A program made the position numbers and the translations under genes. A DNA stretch of 64,000 bases from Flavobacterium sp. 9R. Lineage in GTDB: Bacteria > Bacteroidota > Bacteroidia > Flavobacteriales > Flavobacteriaceae. Where the stretch lies: positions 973,456 through 1,037,455 of the forward strand of contig NZ_LR733413.1 in the NCBI RefSeq assembly GCF_902506345.1, given 5' to 3'. How positions within the stretch are numbered: position 1 is the first letter of the stretch; each line of letters opens with the position of its first letter. The notes below the pieces were generated by a model, which was given only the letters and a program-made list of their open reading frames with translations, ran no database searches and was not told the DNA's origin. Below, piece after piece: positions 55,633 to 64,000 of this stretch.

Positions 55633-57360
55633 CTATTCACCCTCAATGGCTATTTCTTTTTTTGGTACTAGCATTTGAATCACAATAGATAGAACAATAG
55701 TTAGTAATGCACCAATAAAATTCAACCACAAATACCCTAATTTTTCTTCACCACTCGGATAGATGAAAATCGCAAAATAGTAAATGATAAATATGGTAAT
55801 TTGACTGATTACTGCACTATAAAACACGGCTTGTGATTGTACTTTTTTGATATAAAAACCAACTAAGAATATCCCTAATACAGTACCGTAAAATATAGAA
55901 CCAATGATGTTAACCAACTGTATTAAGTTCTCGAATAATGTTCCAATACAAGCAAATAGAATAGCAATTACTCCCCACATCAAAGTAAAAAACTTCGTAG
56001 CATTCAAATAATGTGTCTCAGATTTTTCGGTCTTCAGATTACGTTTGTAAATATCAATTGCTGTGGTTGAAGCCAAAGCACTCAATCCAGAAGCAGTTGA
56101 AGACATAGCCGCCGAAAGAATAACCGCTAATAACAAACCAATTAAACCTTTGGGAAGATAGTTGAGCACAAAATGGAAAAAGACATAATCTTTATCATTG
56201 GTCTCGCTATCGGGGTCGGCTTTGGTAATAATATCTTTGGCGCGGTCGCGTAAATCTTTTTCTTTGTTTGATAAAGCTACCAATTCCTTGCGTAGTGTAG
56301 GATTGTCATAATCCTGATTCAATTGGTCGATATACAATAAATTGATAACTTTTTTGTCTTCTGATAAGGCATTAAGTTTGTTTTCTAAGGCTTGATATTC
56401 CTTTTTGTATTTCGAATTTTCAATCACCGTTTTGTTATTCGGATTGAAGTTAAGCGGAACAGGATTGAATTGAAAAAAGACAAAAACCATAACACCAGTC
56501 AATAAGATAAAGAATTGCATTGGTACCTTGAGAAGCCCATTCATAATCAACCCCATCTGACTTTCTCGAACCGACTTTCCAGACAAATACCGTCCTACTT
56601 GCGATTGGTCCGTTCCAAAATAAGCTAAAGCCAAGAAAAAGCCTCCCGTAATTCCACTCCAAAACGTATATTTTTGTTCTGGGTCAAAAGAGAAATCTAC
56701 AATATTCATTTTGTCATTGGCTCCTGCTATGTGCAAGGCACTAGAGAAAGTCATATCGTTGGGTAAATAATGTAAAATCAGGAAAAAAGTACTGAACATT
56801 CCCAACATAATGACAAACATCTGTTGTTTTTGCGTCACGTTTACGGCTTTGGTTCCTCCAGAAAAAGTATAAATAATCACCGAAATTCCGATGAAAATGT
56901 TCATATAGGTCAAATTCCAACCCAATATAGCCGATAAAATAATAGCAGGTGCATAGATGGTTAATCCTGTACCTAATCCGCGTTGTACTAAGAATAAAAC
57001 CGCAGCTAAGGAACGTGTTTTTAAATCAAACCTTTTTTCTAAATACTCGTAGGCTGTATAGACTTTGTATTTGTGATAAATAGGAATGAAGGTAGCACAT
57101 ATTAATACCATTGCAATGGGTAATCCAAAATAGAATTGTACGAAACCCATACCATCGTGATACGCTTGCCCAGGAGTGGATAAAAATGTGATTGCACTGG
57201 CTTGAGTTGCCATCACAGAAAGACCAACTACGTGCCAAGGCGTTTCGTTATTACCCAAAATGAAATCTTCAACGTTTTTACTTCCTTTGGTTTTCCAAAC
57301 GCCATAAATGACAATGAATAAAAGGGTGGTCAATAAAATAATCCAATCAAATATTTGCAT
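55633..57360 (-). CDS. Sodium/solute symporter (SSS family)
   Basis: A 575-residue SSS carrier with about 13-14 membrane helices. Early residues NVEDFILGNNETPWHVVGLSVMAT and FLSTPGQAYHDGMGF match the SGLT-like core. A soluble insert of about 90 residues (about 310-400) lies between helices. The substrate is unknown, but it is in an operon with a PIG-L deacetylase, so a sugar or amino-sugar conjugate is plausible. It follows a 35-codon membrane-peptide gene by 3 bases. Confidence 0.9.
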   Translation of the reverse strand: MQIFDWIILLTTLLFIVIYGVWKTKGSKNVEDFILGNNETPWHVVGLSVMATQASAITFLSTPGQAYHDGMGFVQFYFGLPIAMVLICATFIPIYHKYKVYTAYEYLEKRFDLKTRSLAAVLFLVQRGLGTGLTIYAPAIILSAILGWNLTYMNIFIGISVIIYTFSGGTKAVNVTQKQQMFVIMLGMFSTFFLILHYLPNDMTFSSALHIAGANDKMNIVDFSFDPEQKYTFWSGITGGFFLALAYFGTDQSQVGRYLSGKSVRESQMGLIMNGLLKVPMQFFILLTGVMVFVFFQFNPVPLNFNPNNKTVIENSKYKKEYQALENKLNALSEDKKVINLLYIDQLNQDYDNPTLRKELVALSNKEKDLRDRAKDIITKADPDSETNDKDYVFFHFVLNYLPKGLIGLLLAVILSAAMSSTASGLSALASTTAIDIYKRNLKTEKSETHYLNATKFFTLMWGVIAILFACIGTLFENLIQLVNIIGSIFYGTVLGIFLVGFYIKKVQSQAVFYSAVISQITIFIIYYFAIFIYPSGEEKLGYLWLNFIGALLTIVLSIVIQMLVPKKEIAIEGE

Positions 57361-57363
57361 AAG

Positions 57364-57471
57364 CTAGGCGTATAATTTCATAATGAGACAAAAAATCAAT
57401 ATGTAGACAATATTGGCCACCAATACATAGGTGTAGTCCTTTTTCCAAATTTTTTCTTTATTGGGTTCCAT
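57364..57471 (-). CDS. 35-residue membrane peptide between PIG-L deacetylase and symporter
   Basis: An ATG 9 bases after the PIG-L stop opens a 35-codon frame that ends 3 bases before the symporter start. The peptide begins MEPNKEKIWKKDYTYV, with a positively charged cytoplasmic part, and continues with one hydrophobic helix (VANIVYILIFCLIM) and a short KLYA tail. The tight packing and the charged-then-hydrophobic design argue that it is translated. A role as a small accessory subunit of the symporter is an inference. Confidence 0.65.
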   Translation of the reverse strand: MEPNKEKIWKKDYTYVLVANIVYILIFCLIMKLYA

Positions 57472-57480
57472 AGTACGGGG

Positions 57481-60012
57481 TTAGTTGTTAATTTTTGGAG
57501 CAGGCATTTTGGTTTCTGATTTTACAGAAATGGTATTGGCCATCAATTTAAAAGCACCAAGAACGCCTTCGGGTAGTTCTCTAAAAAAGCTTAATCCAGT
57601 GTAAATATAGTTGCCTTTTCCGTAAGGTGCTACTAATAAAGCCCCGTTTTTTGAAGTTTCGCCTTTGTCATTAGAGGATAAGATAGGAGTGAAGGCAGCA
57701 TCAAACGTATTAGGATAGTACAATCCTTGTTCTTGTTTCCAGCCTTTGAAATCATTGGCTGTAATCTTATTAGGATAATTCAAAATCGGATGATTAGGAG
57801 CCAAGAAACGAACTTCGGCATCTTCTTCCGTTACTCGGTCACGAGAAACTTTTAGCGGATAAGGCGCAAGGTTGGTGGTCACTAAATCATCGGTCGTGTT
57901 GTACTGAACAATCATTGTTTTACCCTCTTTTACAAAATCAAATAAAAGCGATTGTTTGTTGGCCAGAGCTTGAACGGTATTGTAGGCTCGAACTCCTGTC
58001 ATCACCACATCAAACGTAGCCAAACGCTCTGGAGTAATTTCTTCGGGTTTCAAAATAGTGACTTGATAGCCCATTTGCTCTAAGCTCGCTGGAACCTCAT
58101 CGCCAGCGCCCATAATGTAGGCGATTTTTTCATTATTGGTTTTTAAATCTACACGCAAGAACTTAGCCTCGGCATTTTTAAGAACTTGTTGTTTAGTGAT
58201 ATGATTAAAGTCGATATTGATTTGGCTTTTGTTCAATTGTTTGTCTCCAATAACAATAATGCTTTTGGCTACCAGTTCTTGATTGTTTTTAGGTGGGGTT
58301 ACGGTAAAATAGACGGTTTTTTCGTTCCCTTTTTTATCCAAATTTACTTCGATAAAAGCGGGATTTATTTTCCAATCTTTTCCTAAATCCAATTGAACGA
58401 TTCCTTTTATTGCATCTTTACCAGCTTTGACTTTCACACCAACGGTTTTGCTTTTTTCATTGGTAAACAACAAAACTTTTTCGGTAAAGGTTGATGTGGC
58501 TTCTGGAACGATATCCAAGAAATTGTACATTTCTCCTTTTACATCATCATTGTATTTGTAAACTACTGTACGTTCAAAGGGAATTTCAACACCTTCAATG
58601 CTTACAGTAAACACGACTTTTGCATCTCTTTCTTTTTCGGGTAGTCCAATTTCAGTTGGATTACTCACAGTGTACATTCCCACAGTAGCTTCTTCAGCCA
58701 ACCAATACGGTTGTGTGTAGGCTATGGTTTCTGGTAGTTGCAAATCAAGGGCAAAGTTGAGCAGTTTGTTAGGTTGTAAAGTTGCATTCTGTACCGTTGA
58801 GATTTGGTTGGGCAATGTAGTCACACTTTTTAAAACCATCGGAATTGCAGAACGATTGATGGCTTCTATCTTTAATTTTAAACTACTTCCAGGTGTCGTT
58901 TCTTGCGTTGGAGCAACGGCTTCTAAGTATAATCCAGCGCAGGCTGCAATTATTTTTTTGGTTTCGGTTGCTTTTTGTTTCGACCAATGATTTTCGTCTA
59001 ACTGTAACATCATTTGGTAGGCTTTGACTAGTTTTGGAATGCTAGCCGCAGGGTTGTTATGATTAAATTCTTTGCTAATCAAATTTAGAAGTTCTCCAAT
59101 GGCTTTTCCTCCTTTGACACGATTCCAGCTCGTATCAATTCCATCAAAAAGAGAACCATTAGCAGGGACTCTTTCACCATTTAAAAACTCTAAATATTCC
59201 GTTTCTTCACCACGAGTTCCTGTGCTTCCAAATCCTTGTGATTGATGGGAACTTCTGCTCAATGCGGCAATTTCTTGATTGGATTTTCCAATGTTTGGGT
59301 AATAAACCCCAGTTTGCATTGCAATTAGATTGGTTTTGTCCGCGGCATTAAATTTTTCTTGTGAGCCATAAAACCACCAAGAGGTATTGAAAAACTGGCG
59401 TTTGGCTTGCCAAGGTTGAAGGTATTTAAGCTGTTCAGGATAAACTGAAGGATTGTTGGTCAAATTAAAACTCTCCACACTCAACATTGCAGAAGCAGTG
59501 TGATGTCCGTGAGTAGTTCCTGGAGAACGATGGTCAAAACGGTTAATGATTACATCGGGTTGGAATTTACGAATCGCCCAAACTACATCGGCTAGGACTT
59601 TTTCTTTGTCCCAAATCGTCAAGGTTTCGGTAGGGTTTTTAGAAAATCCAAAATCATTGGCTCTAGAAAAAAGTTGCTCTCCGCCATCAATTTTTCGTGC
59701 TTCGATAAGTTCTTGAGTACGAATAACTCCAAGTAGTTCGCGCAGTTGTGCACCAATTAGATTTTGCCCACCATCGCCTCGAGTTAGCGACAAATAAGCA
59801 GTTCTGGCTTTGGTTTCATTCGCTAAATAGGAAATCAATCGGGTATTTTCATCATCTGGATGAGCCGCTACATAGAGTACGGAACCCAGAAAATTGAGTT
59901 TTTGAATTTGGTTGTAAATTTCAACCGAGTTAGGTTTTGTAGGTTTTTGTGCAAAAGCTAGGGTAGTGGATAGTAATAAAAGGAATGCCGTTTTAACTAT
60001 TGACTGCTGCAT
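57481..60012 (-). CDS. Large secreted PIG-L/LmbE-family deacetylase
   Basis: An 843-residue exported protein (signal about 1-22). The zinc deacetylase domain opens with LYVAAHPDDEN (AHPDDE at 50-55) and carries SLTRGDGGQN, RSPGTTHGHHTAS and GVIRTQE (about 90-190). The remaining 550 residues include Ig-like and transporter-substrate-like regions (about 380-600) and a ThuA/GATase-like part (YIMGAGDEVPASLEQMGYQV, FVKEGKTMIVQYNT). It probably removes an acyl group from an amino-sugar conjugate outside the cytoplasm. It is the first gene of the operon with the small membrane peptide and the symporter. Confidence 0.88.
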   Translation of the reverse strand: MQQSIVKTAFLLLLSTTLAFAQKPTKPNSVEIYNQIQKLNFLGSVLYVAAHPDDENTRLISYLANETKARTAYLSLTRGDGGQNLIGAQLRELLGVIRTQELIEARKIDGGEQLFSRANDFGFSKNPTETLTIWDKEKVLADVVWAIRKFQPDVIINRFDHRSPGTTHGHHTASAMLSVESFNLTNNPSVYPEQLKYLQPWQAKRQFFNTSWWFYGSQEKFNAADKTNLIAMQTGVYYPNIGKSNQEIAALSRSSHQSQGFGSTGTRGEETEYLEFLNGERVPANGSLFDGIDTSWNRVKGGKAIGELLNLISKEFNHNNPAASIPKLVKAYQMMLQLDENHWSKQKATETKKIIAACAGLYLEAVAPTQETTPGSSLKLKIEAINRSAIPMVLKSVTTLPNQISTVQNATLQPNKLLNFALDLQLPETIAYTQPYWLAEEATVGMYTVSNPTEIGLPEKERDAKVVFTVSIEGVEIPFERTVVYKYNDDVKGEMYNFLDIVPEATSTFTEKVLLFTNEKSKTVGVKVKAGKDAIKGIVQLDLGKDWKINPAFIEVNLDKKGNEKTVYFTVTPPKNNQELVAKSIIVIGDKQLNKSQINIDFNHITKQQVLKNAEAKFLRVDLKTNNEKIAYIMGAGDEVPASLEQMGYQVTILKPEEITPERLATFDVVMTGVRAYNTVQALANKQSLLFDFVKEGKTMIVQYNTTDDLVTTNLAPYPLKVSRDRVTEEDAEVRFLAPNHPILNYPNKITANDFKGWKQEQGLYYPNTFDAAFTPILSSNDKGETSKNGALLVAPYGKGNYIYTGLSFFRELPEGVLGAFKLMANTISVKSETKMPAPKINN

Positions 60013-60167
60013 AGAATTTTTTTGTTATTGATACGATTCAAAAATAGTAATTAAGAGCTGGTAATTTTTGTTAATTTTTGTTAATGCTGATTATTTATGA
60101 TTTTACACCACGCATTACTATTTTTACTGATAATATCACTACTTTAGAGTCACTTCTTATTTATGCT

Positions 60168-61127
60168 ATGAAAACAATATTGTATCAATCAGATTATTTA
60201 GGAAACGGATTTGAGTTTGCGACTATTAACCAACCCGATGATTATGAAGGTAAAGTCGTTGCAACTGTAATCAGAAAACAGTGCAGTATGCCGAGCAACA
60301 AAGCGGTGTTATATGTACATGGTTTTAATGATTATTTCTTTCAGTCGGAGATGGCTCAAAAATTTAATGAAAAAGGATTTCATTTTTATGCTGTTGATTT
60401 GCGTAAATACGGACGTTCTACTTTGCACCATCAAAAGATTAATAACATGCGTAGCTTAACAGAATATTTTACCGATTTGGATGAAGCTTTAGCTATAATG
60501 CGACAAGAAGGCAATGAACAAGTTTTGTTATCGGGCCATTCAACAGGTGGTTTATTGGTTACCTTGTATGCTTCAGAACGAGTTGGTAATGAAAAATTTG
60601 ACGCTATTTTTTGTAATAGTCCTTTTTATGATATGAATATGCCTGGCTATCAAAAGCGCTTGCTAGTTCCTCTGGTAGCGCTTTTTGGAAAGTATTTTCC
60701 AGATGTGTTACTTCCTGGAAAAATATCAGAATGGTATGGTCATAGCCTGCATGGTGAAAAGAAAGGAGAATGGGATTACAATTTGGCTTGGAAACCGCAT
60801 TTGGTTCCTGCTTTAAATGCAGGTTGGATTAGTGCAATACATCAAGGGCATAAAAAAATTAAAAATGGAGTAATTCTCACCCGACCTATTTTGGTGATGC
60901 ATTCTCACCAATCGATTTATAGCAATGATTGGAATGCTTCTTTTTTTGAAGGAGATGCCATTTTGAATGTAAAAGATATTAAAGCAGGAGCAGAGAGGAT
61001 TGTTGCTCCAAAACGTACTATCATAGAAATAGAAGGCGGAATGCATGATTTGATTTTGTCACCCCTTCAGGTTCGGGAACAAGTATATTTTTCTTTGTTT
61101 GAGTGGTTAAAGCAAATTATAAAATGA
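60168..61127 (+). CDS. Alpha/beta hydrolase, serine aminopeptidase S33/monoglyceride-lipase-like
   Basis: A 319-residue cytoplasmic hydrolase. The nucleophile elbow is VLLSGHSTGGLLVTL, the oxyanion-side motif AVLYVHGFNDYF, and the catalytic His lies in EGGMHDLILSP. The ATG at 60168 (MKTILYQSDYLG) is chosen because it matches the start of the domain; a frame back to 60078 adds a 30-residue nonhomologous-looking leader. Lysophospholipase-like activity is likely, with substrate unknown. Confidence 0.88.
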   Translation: MKTILYQSDYLGNGFEFATINQPDDYEGKVVATVIRKQCSMPSNKAVLYVHGFNDYFFQSEMAQKFNEKGFHFYAVDLRKYGRSTLHHQKINNMRSLTEYFTDLDEALAIMRQEGNEQVLLSGHSTGGLLVTLYASERVGNEKFDAIFCNSPFYDMNMPGYQKRLLVPLVALFGKYFPDVLLPGKISEWYGHSLHGEKKGEWDYNLAWKPHLVPALNAGWISAIHQGHKKIKNGVILTRPILVMHSHQSIYSNDWNASFFEGDAILNVKDIKAGAERIVAPKRTIIEIEGGMHDLILSPLQVREQVYFSLFEWLKQIIK

Positions 61128-61160
61128 TTTTTATTTAACCTGTTAGGTGAAATTATTTTT

Positions 61161-61301
61161 ACCACATAGAAACATAGAATTTATAGTTTCATTAAAGAAA
61201 AAATAGACATTTTACTATTCACATAGCTATACTATGTGTGAAATAAAGCTATTTCTATTCATTCTTTAACAATTTTACTTATATCTATGATTCTATGTGG
61301 T
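61161..61301. repeat. 140-base imperfect palindrome between convergent genes
   Basis: The outer arms 61161-61178 and 61284-61301 are complementary at 17 of 18 bases (ACCACATAGAAACATAGA). Inner pairs AAAGAA/TTCTTT and AATAGA/TCTATT follow, with a central CACATAG-CTATA-CTATGTG hairpin at 61220-61238. It fills the gap between the genes ending at 61127 and 61344. Confidence 0.7.
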
Positions 61302-61343
61302 TATATTTTTACTTTAGTTGAGTTTCACCCAACGGATTATTCT

Positions 61344-63176
61344 TTACTTGTAAATTACTGTTCGAGGTTTATTCAACTCAAAATCAAGTAAGCCAAAATC
61401 ACCGGTTTCAAAAGCATTCGTTCTTAGGTTTTTATCATCAGGACCAAAAGTAGTTGGATAGTAAGCAAACGACAACTGAAAGGAGCTAAATACCAAATAG
61501 TCGTTATTAATGATAAAACCCAATCCAATACTAGAGTAGGTTTGATTCTTCAAGTTTGTTTTTTTATCATTTCCGATGACTCCAATGGTATAATTAAAAA
61601 ACGGATTCAAACGAAAACCCCAGAGATTCCAAGGGGAATAACTTTGTGTTTGCGCACTAAAAACCATCTTTTTGGTTCCATACAAGGCATTGTTGAATCC
61701 GGGAATTCCATTTTCACCATTTAAAGTGATTTGGTCTCCAGTTGACGCCAATCGGTGGCTACCTATGACGACTCGTTGTTTTAAGAACTGTCTGATTTTC
61801 CAATCGCCAATTTCGTATAATTTGGTAAAGTAATTGGCTTGAAATGTGAATGCTGATTGAGATGTTTTGGAATTCTGAAAAAAAGCTCCCCATTCGGCAT
61901 TTAAGCTAAAGAATCCCCAACGATAGTAATTTCCAAACGAAGCTCTTGAGCCTACATACAACTGCCCAATATGATTTTTTCTTTGATATCCCGTGGTCAA
62001 ACTGTAGGCTTTTCCAATAGGTACATCTTCTATAATTCCGTTGTTGAATAAATAGCGTTCTTGGATAAAGTTTCTTGCATTGATACCAACACTTGTTAGC
62101 AGTAATTTTTCGTCTGTATAAAATCCAATGCTGTCATAAGCTACAAGAGGATTTTCTAAAAAATTGATGTTCAGAAAACGCCCAGCCACAATCAAGTTGG
62201 TGATTTTACTTTTTTCTGAATTGTCGTTATCCAGCGAAAAAGCATGTCCAAGCCAATAATCATCAGTATTGTATTTGAAGCGTTGTTGTGCAAAAATACC
62301 ATTTTTATCAGCCAAAGTATCTTGTATGAAACGTTGCTCGTAAAGTATACCGCCTCCCAATTTGGTCAAAGGAGAAACAAATAATCTAGAAGCTTCTAAG
62401 CTCCTGTTGTAATTGCTTGATACCTCTTTTTGATTGGTTGCTTGTAATTTGATGAACGTTTTTCGGAAATTATTTACCGTGTATTGCAACAAATGACCGT
62501 TTTGACCATCTTTGAAACGATTGGTATATTCCCCCCGAATTTCGTGACCTTGACCGAGAAAGTTACGCTCTCTAAGTTTTAGGGTTGTTTCAGTATTGCT
62601 GAAAGAAGCATTTGGAATTAAACTCCAAGAATCCAAAACTTGAATAAAAATATCTACAAACTCAGGATTTTCGGTTACAATTTCCATATGTATTGCCACA
62701 CTGTTGACAAAGCGTTGTGTTCGAATCAAACGCATACTTTCTTTAACCATTAAGGAATCTAGTGGTTCATTTTCGTTGATAAGCAATACCTTGCGGATAG
62801 TATAGTCTTTGGATTTTAAGTGTAATTTGTTGCCCCATTCCTCAGCAGTATTTAGAACCTTTTGAGAGGTGGTTGTGTCGATATTTTGTACGCTTTTTCC
62901 AAAAGGGTCAAGAGTAGTTATTGTAATGCTTCTAATTATTTTGTCTTGATACGGACTATAATTTATTTTGCTAACCTTTTTTTTGGGTAGCTTTGGTTTT
63001 ATGGGTCTAAAAATTAAGCGATGCAAAAAACTAGTAGCTTTTTTCTTTTCAGAAAATTGTTGGATGTTTTTGTAAATTTTGGCACTATCCGCTTTTGGTT
63101 TTTCTTGTTGCGAATAACTCAACTGAAATGAAAAAAACAGTACAACTAGTAAAGCAAAATTTCTTTTCTTAAGCAT
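61344..63176 (-). CDS. Omp85/BamA-like outer-membrane beta-barrel protein
   Basis: A 610-residue exported protein (signal about 1-22, QLSYSQ). The region of about 80-175 looks like a POTRA domain (IRSITITTLDPFGKS, TIRKVLLINENEPLD, RLIRTQRFVNSVAI). It is followed by a barrel half of about 400 residues with alternating strands starting NTETTLKLRERNFLGQGHEI, a phrase seen in Omp85 members. Possible roles are protein insertion or two-partner secretion; neither can be chosen from sequence. It is preceded by a small secreted-protein gene in the same direction. Confidence 0.8.
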   Translation of the reverse strand: MLKKRNFALLVVLFFSFQLSYSQQEKPKADSAKIYKNIQQFSEKKKATSFLHRLIFRPIKPKLPKKKVSKINYSPYQDKIIRSITITTLDPFGKSVQNIDTTTSQKVLNTAEEWGNKLHLKSKDYTIRKVLLINENEPLDSLMVKESMRLIRTQRFVNSVAIHMEIVTENPEFVDIFIQVLDSWSLIPNASFSNTETTLKLRERNFLGQGHEIRGEYTNRFKDGQNGHLLQYTVNNFRKTFIKLQATNQKEVSSNYNRSLEASRLFVSPLTKLGGGILYEQRFIQDTLADKNGIFAQQRFKYNTDDYWLGHAFSLDNDNSEKSKITNLIVAGRFLNINFLENPLVAYDSIGFYTDEKLLLTSVGINARNFIQERYLFNNGIIEDVPIGKAYSLTTGYQRKNHIGQLYVGSRASFGNYYRWGFFSLNAEWGAFFQNSKTSQSAFTFQANYFTKLYEIGDWKIRQFLKQRVVIGSHRLASTGDQITLNGENGIPGFNNALYGTKKMVFSAQTQSYSPWNLWGFRLNPFFNYTIGVIGNDKKTNLKNQTYSSIGLGFIINNDYLVFSSFQLSFAYYPTTFGPDDKNLRTNAFETGDFGLLDFELNKPRTVIYK

Positions 63177-63217
63177 AGTCTGTACTGTTTTTATAGTAGT
63201 TTAAATAGGAAGAAATC

Positions 63218-63709
63218 TTAATCTCTTCCTCTTCCGTGATTTTCTTTATCTTGATGTTTTCCGTGACCTCTATCATTATGGTCATCACGGCGATTGTCAT
63301 GACGCTCTTCATAACGATGTTCCTCTTTGTAATGTCCTCTTGCTTTTTGAGGTTTTCCTTTGTATCCTTTGTAATACTTTACTTTGTGAGCATTGTAATA
63401 TACATAAGGAGTGTTTCCTCTATAATTGGTTAAAGGCACTTTATATCCGCGATACAAATCATAGTTCCTACAATAGCTTGGCAATCTGTGTGAACGTATC
63501 CATCGTCCGTTACCAAAATAAATGTATTCTCCTTTGCGAATATCAAAATAAATTTGGATATCAGGTAAAAAATAATAAGCTACGTTGTCATAACCCACAG
63601 GGCCCCAGGCCGGTGGTGTACCAATATTAACGTTAATTGAAACCTGAGCTTTGGTAGCAGTTGCTCCAAAGAGTAAGATTCCAATAATAAATAATTTAAT
63701 TGCTTTCAT
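63218..63709 (-). CDS. Small secreted protein with basic His/Arg-rich tail
   Basis: A 163-residue protein with a Sec signal (about 1-21, TKAQ). It has a Tyr/Trp/Pro-rich middle (GTPPAWGPVGYDNVAYYFLP, GEYIYFGNGRWIRSHRLP) and a hydrophilic tail of about 45 residues rich in His, Arg, Asp and Glu (HYKEEHRYEERHD, RGHGKHQDK). The tail could bind metals or nucleic acid, or be disordered. Function is unknown. It is 41 bases upstream of the barrel gene. Confidence 0.65.
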   Translation of the reverse strand: MKAIKLFIIGILLFGATATKAQVSINVNIGTPPAWGPVGYDNVAYYFLPDIQIYFDIRKGEYIYFGNGRWIRSHRLPSYCRNYDLYRGYKVPLTNYRGNTPYVYYNAHKVKYYKGYKGKPQKARGHYKEEHRYEERHDNRRDDHNDRGHGKHQDKENHGRGRD

Positions 63710-63741
63710 TGTATTTAGATTTGGTTAATATTCATTATAAT

Positions 63742-64000
63742 TTAATCTGTAAATTCATTATTGGTATCGGAGGAACTCTTTTTTACGATTGAAATTCCTT
63801 TTTGGAAAAATAAATTATTGGGATAAATAACCATTTCACCTTCTTTGGACCGGATAGTTACGTGAAAAGCACCAATATCTTCAATTTCTCCCTCAACGAG
63901 GTATTCTTTGTCGTGTATTAAAATAATATCACCAATTTTGAAAGGAAACGAAAAGAACAAAATAATTCCCGCAGTGATATTGCTCAAAATAGACCATTGT
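63742..64000 (-). CDS. MscS-family mechanosensitive channel, 5' part cut off
   Basis: The frame is open to the window end; the visible part encodes 86 residues. It starts QWSILSNITAGIILFFSFPFKIGDII, which is the MscS pore-helix/beta-domain junction (NxxAGIxL, PFxIGD). The beta-domain EGEIEDIGAFHVTIRSKEGEMVIYPNNLFF follows. The pore helix and the upstream membrane helices lie outside the window. Confidence 0.85.
   Translation of the reverse strand, partial: QWSILSNITAGIILFFSFPFKIGDIILIHDKEYLVEGEIEDIGAFHVTIRSKEGEMVIYPNNLFFQKGISIVKKSSSDTNNEFTD

Noticed and set aside
61128..61160. Search for an integrase or phage gene near the island and the palindromes
   Set aside because: No recombinase, transposase or phage structural gene was found in any frame with recognisable motifs.

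Overview
The window is a 64 kb piece of a Flavobacterium-like chromosome (Bacteroidota, Flavobacteriaceae). The evidence is the low GC content, a PorX type-IX-secretion regulator, an LpxC-FabZ fusion, a MiaE-type hydroxylase, Bacteroidota promoters (TTG, about 19 bases, TAnnTTTG), and start codons without Shine-Dalgarno sequences. Genes cut by the window edges are porX (left) and an MscS-type channel (right).

Layout. 1-9.4 kb: porX (minus), then an HD phosphohydrolase and the lipid A block lpxD, lpxC-fabZ, lpxA, efp, a second lpxD-like gene, an NTF2-like gene and sucD. 9.6-11.8 kb: two multi-pass membrane proteins. 11.9-22.8 kb: one long minus-strand arginine/proline block, read as GNAT acyltransferase, argG, argC, argD, proA, proB, a transcarbamylase, argB, an M20 deacylase and argH. 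Its transcarbamylase belongs to the N-acyl-ornithine type and carries Ser at the specificity position, which predicts a succinylated arginine pathway. A leader with a 28-codon ORF and a hairpin precedes the block. 23.2-28.5 kb: a lipoprotein, fahA, glyA, miaE and a GNAT gene. 28.6-34.3 kb: a LytS/LytTR two-component pair followed by a MacAB/DevBCA-like exporter. 34.3 kb: a convergent pentapeptide-repeat gene.

34.9-46.5 kb is an accessory island. It holds an AraC regulator divergent from eleven tightly packed genes: three aldo/keto reductases, two NTF2-like proteins, three alpha/beta hydrolases, a flavodoxin, a CMD protein and a cupin. Nine of the eleven carry export or lipoprotein signals. 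A 3' tRNA end with its terminator lies at the left edge. A second tRNA-like scrap and an intact tRNA-Arg lie at the right edge.

46.6-64 kb: tRNA-Arg, apt, a BlaI/BlaR1-like pair with three evenly spaced operator copies, an MFS carrier, DUF1684, TatD and TcdA proteins, a HAD phosphatase, a DUF2911 protein, an exported monooxygenase-fold protein, an operon of PIG-L deacetylase, 35-residue membrane peptide and sodium/solute symporter, an S33 hydrolase, an Omp85-like barrel, a secreted protein and a partial MscS channel.

Four copies of a dispersed hairpin repeat (conserved ends, different central stems) lie in gaps of the arginine block and before tcdA. No CRISPR array, transposase, integrase, rRNA or replication origin was seen.
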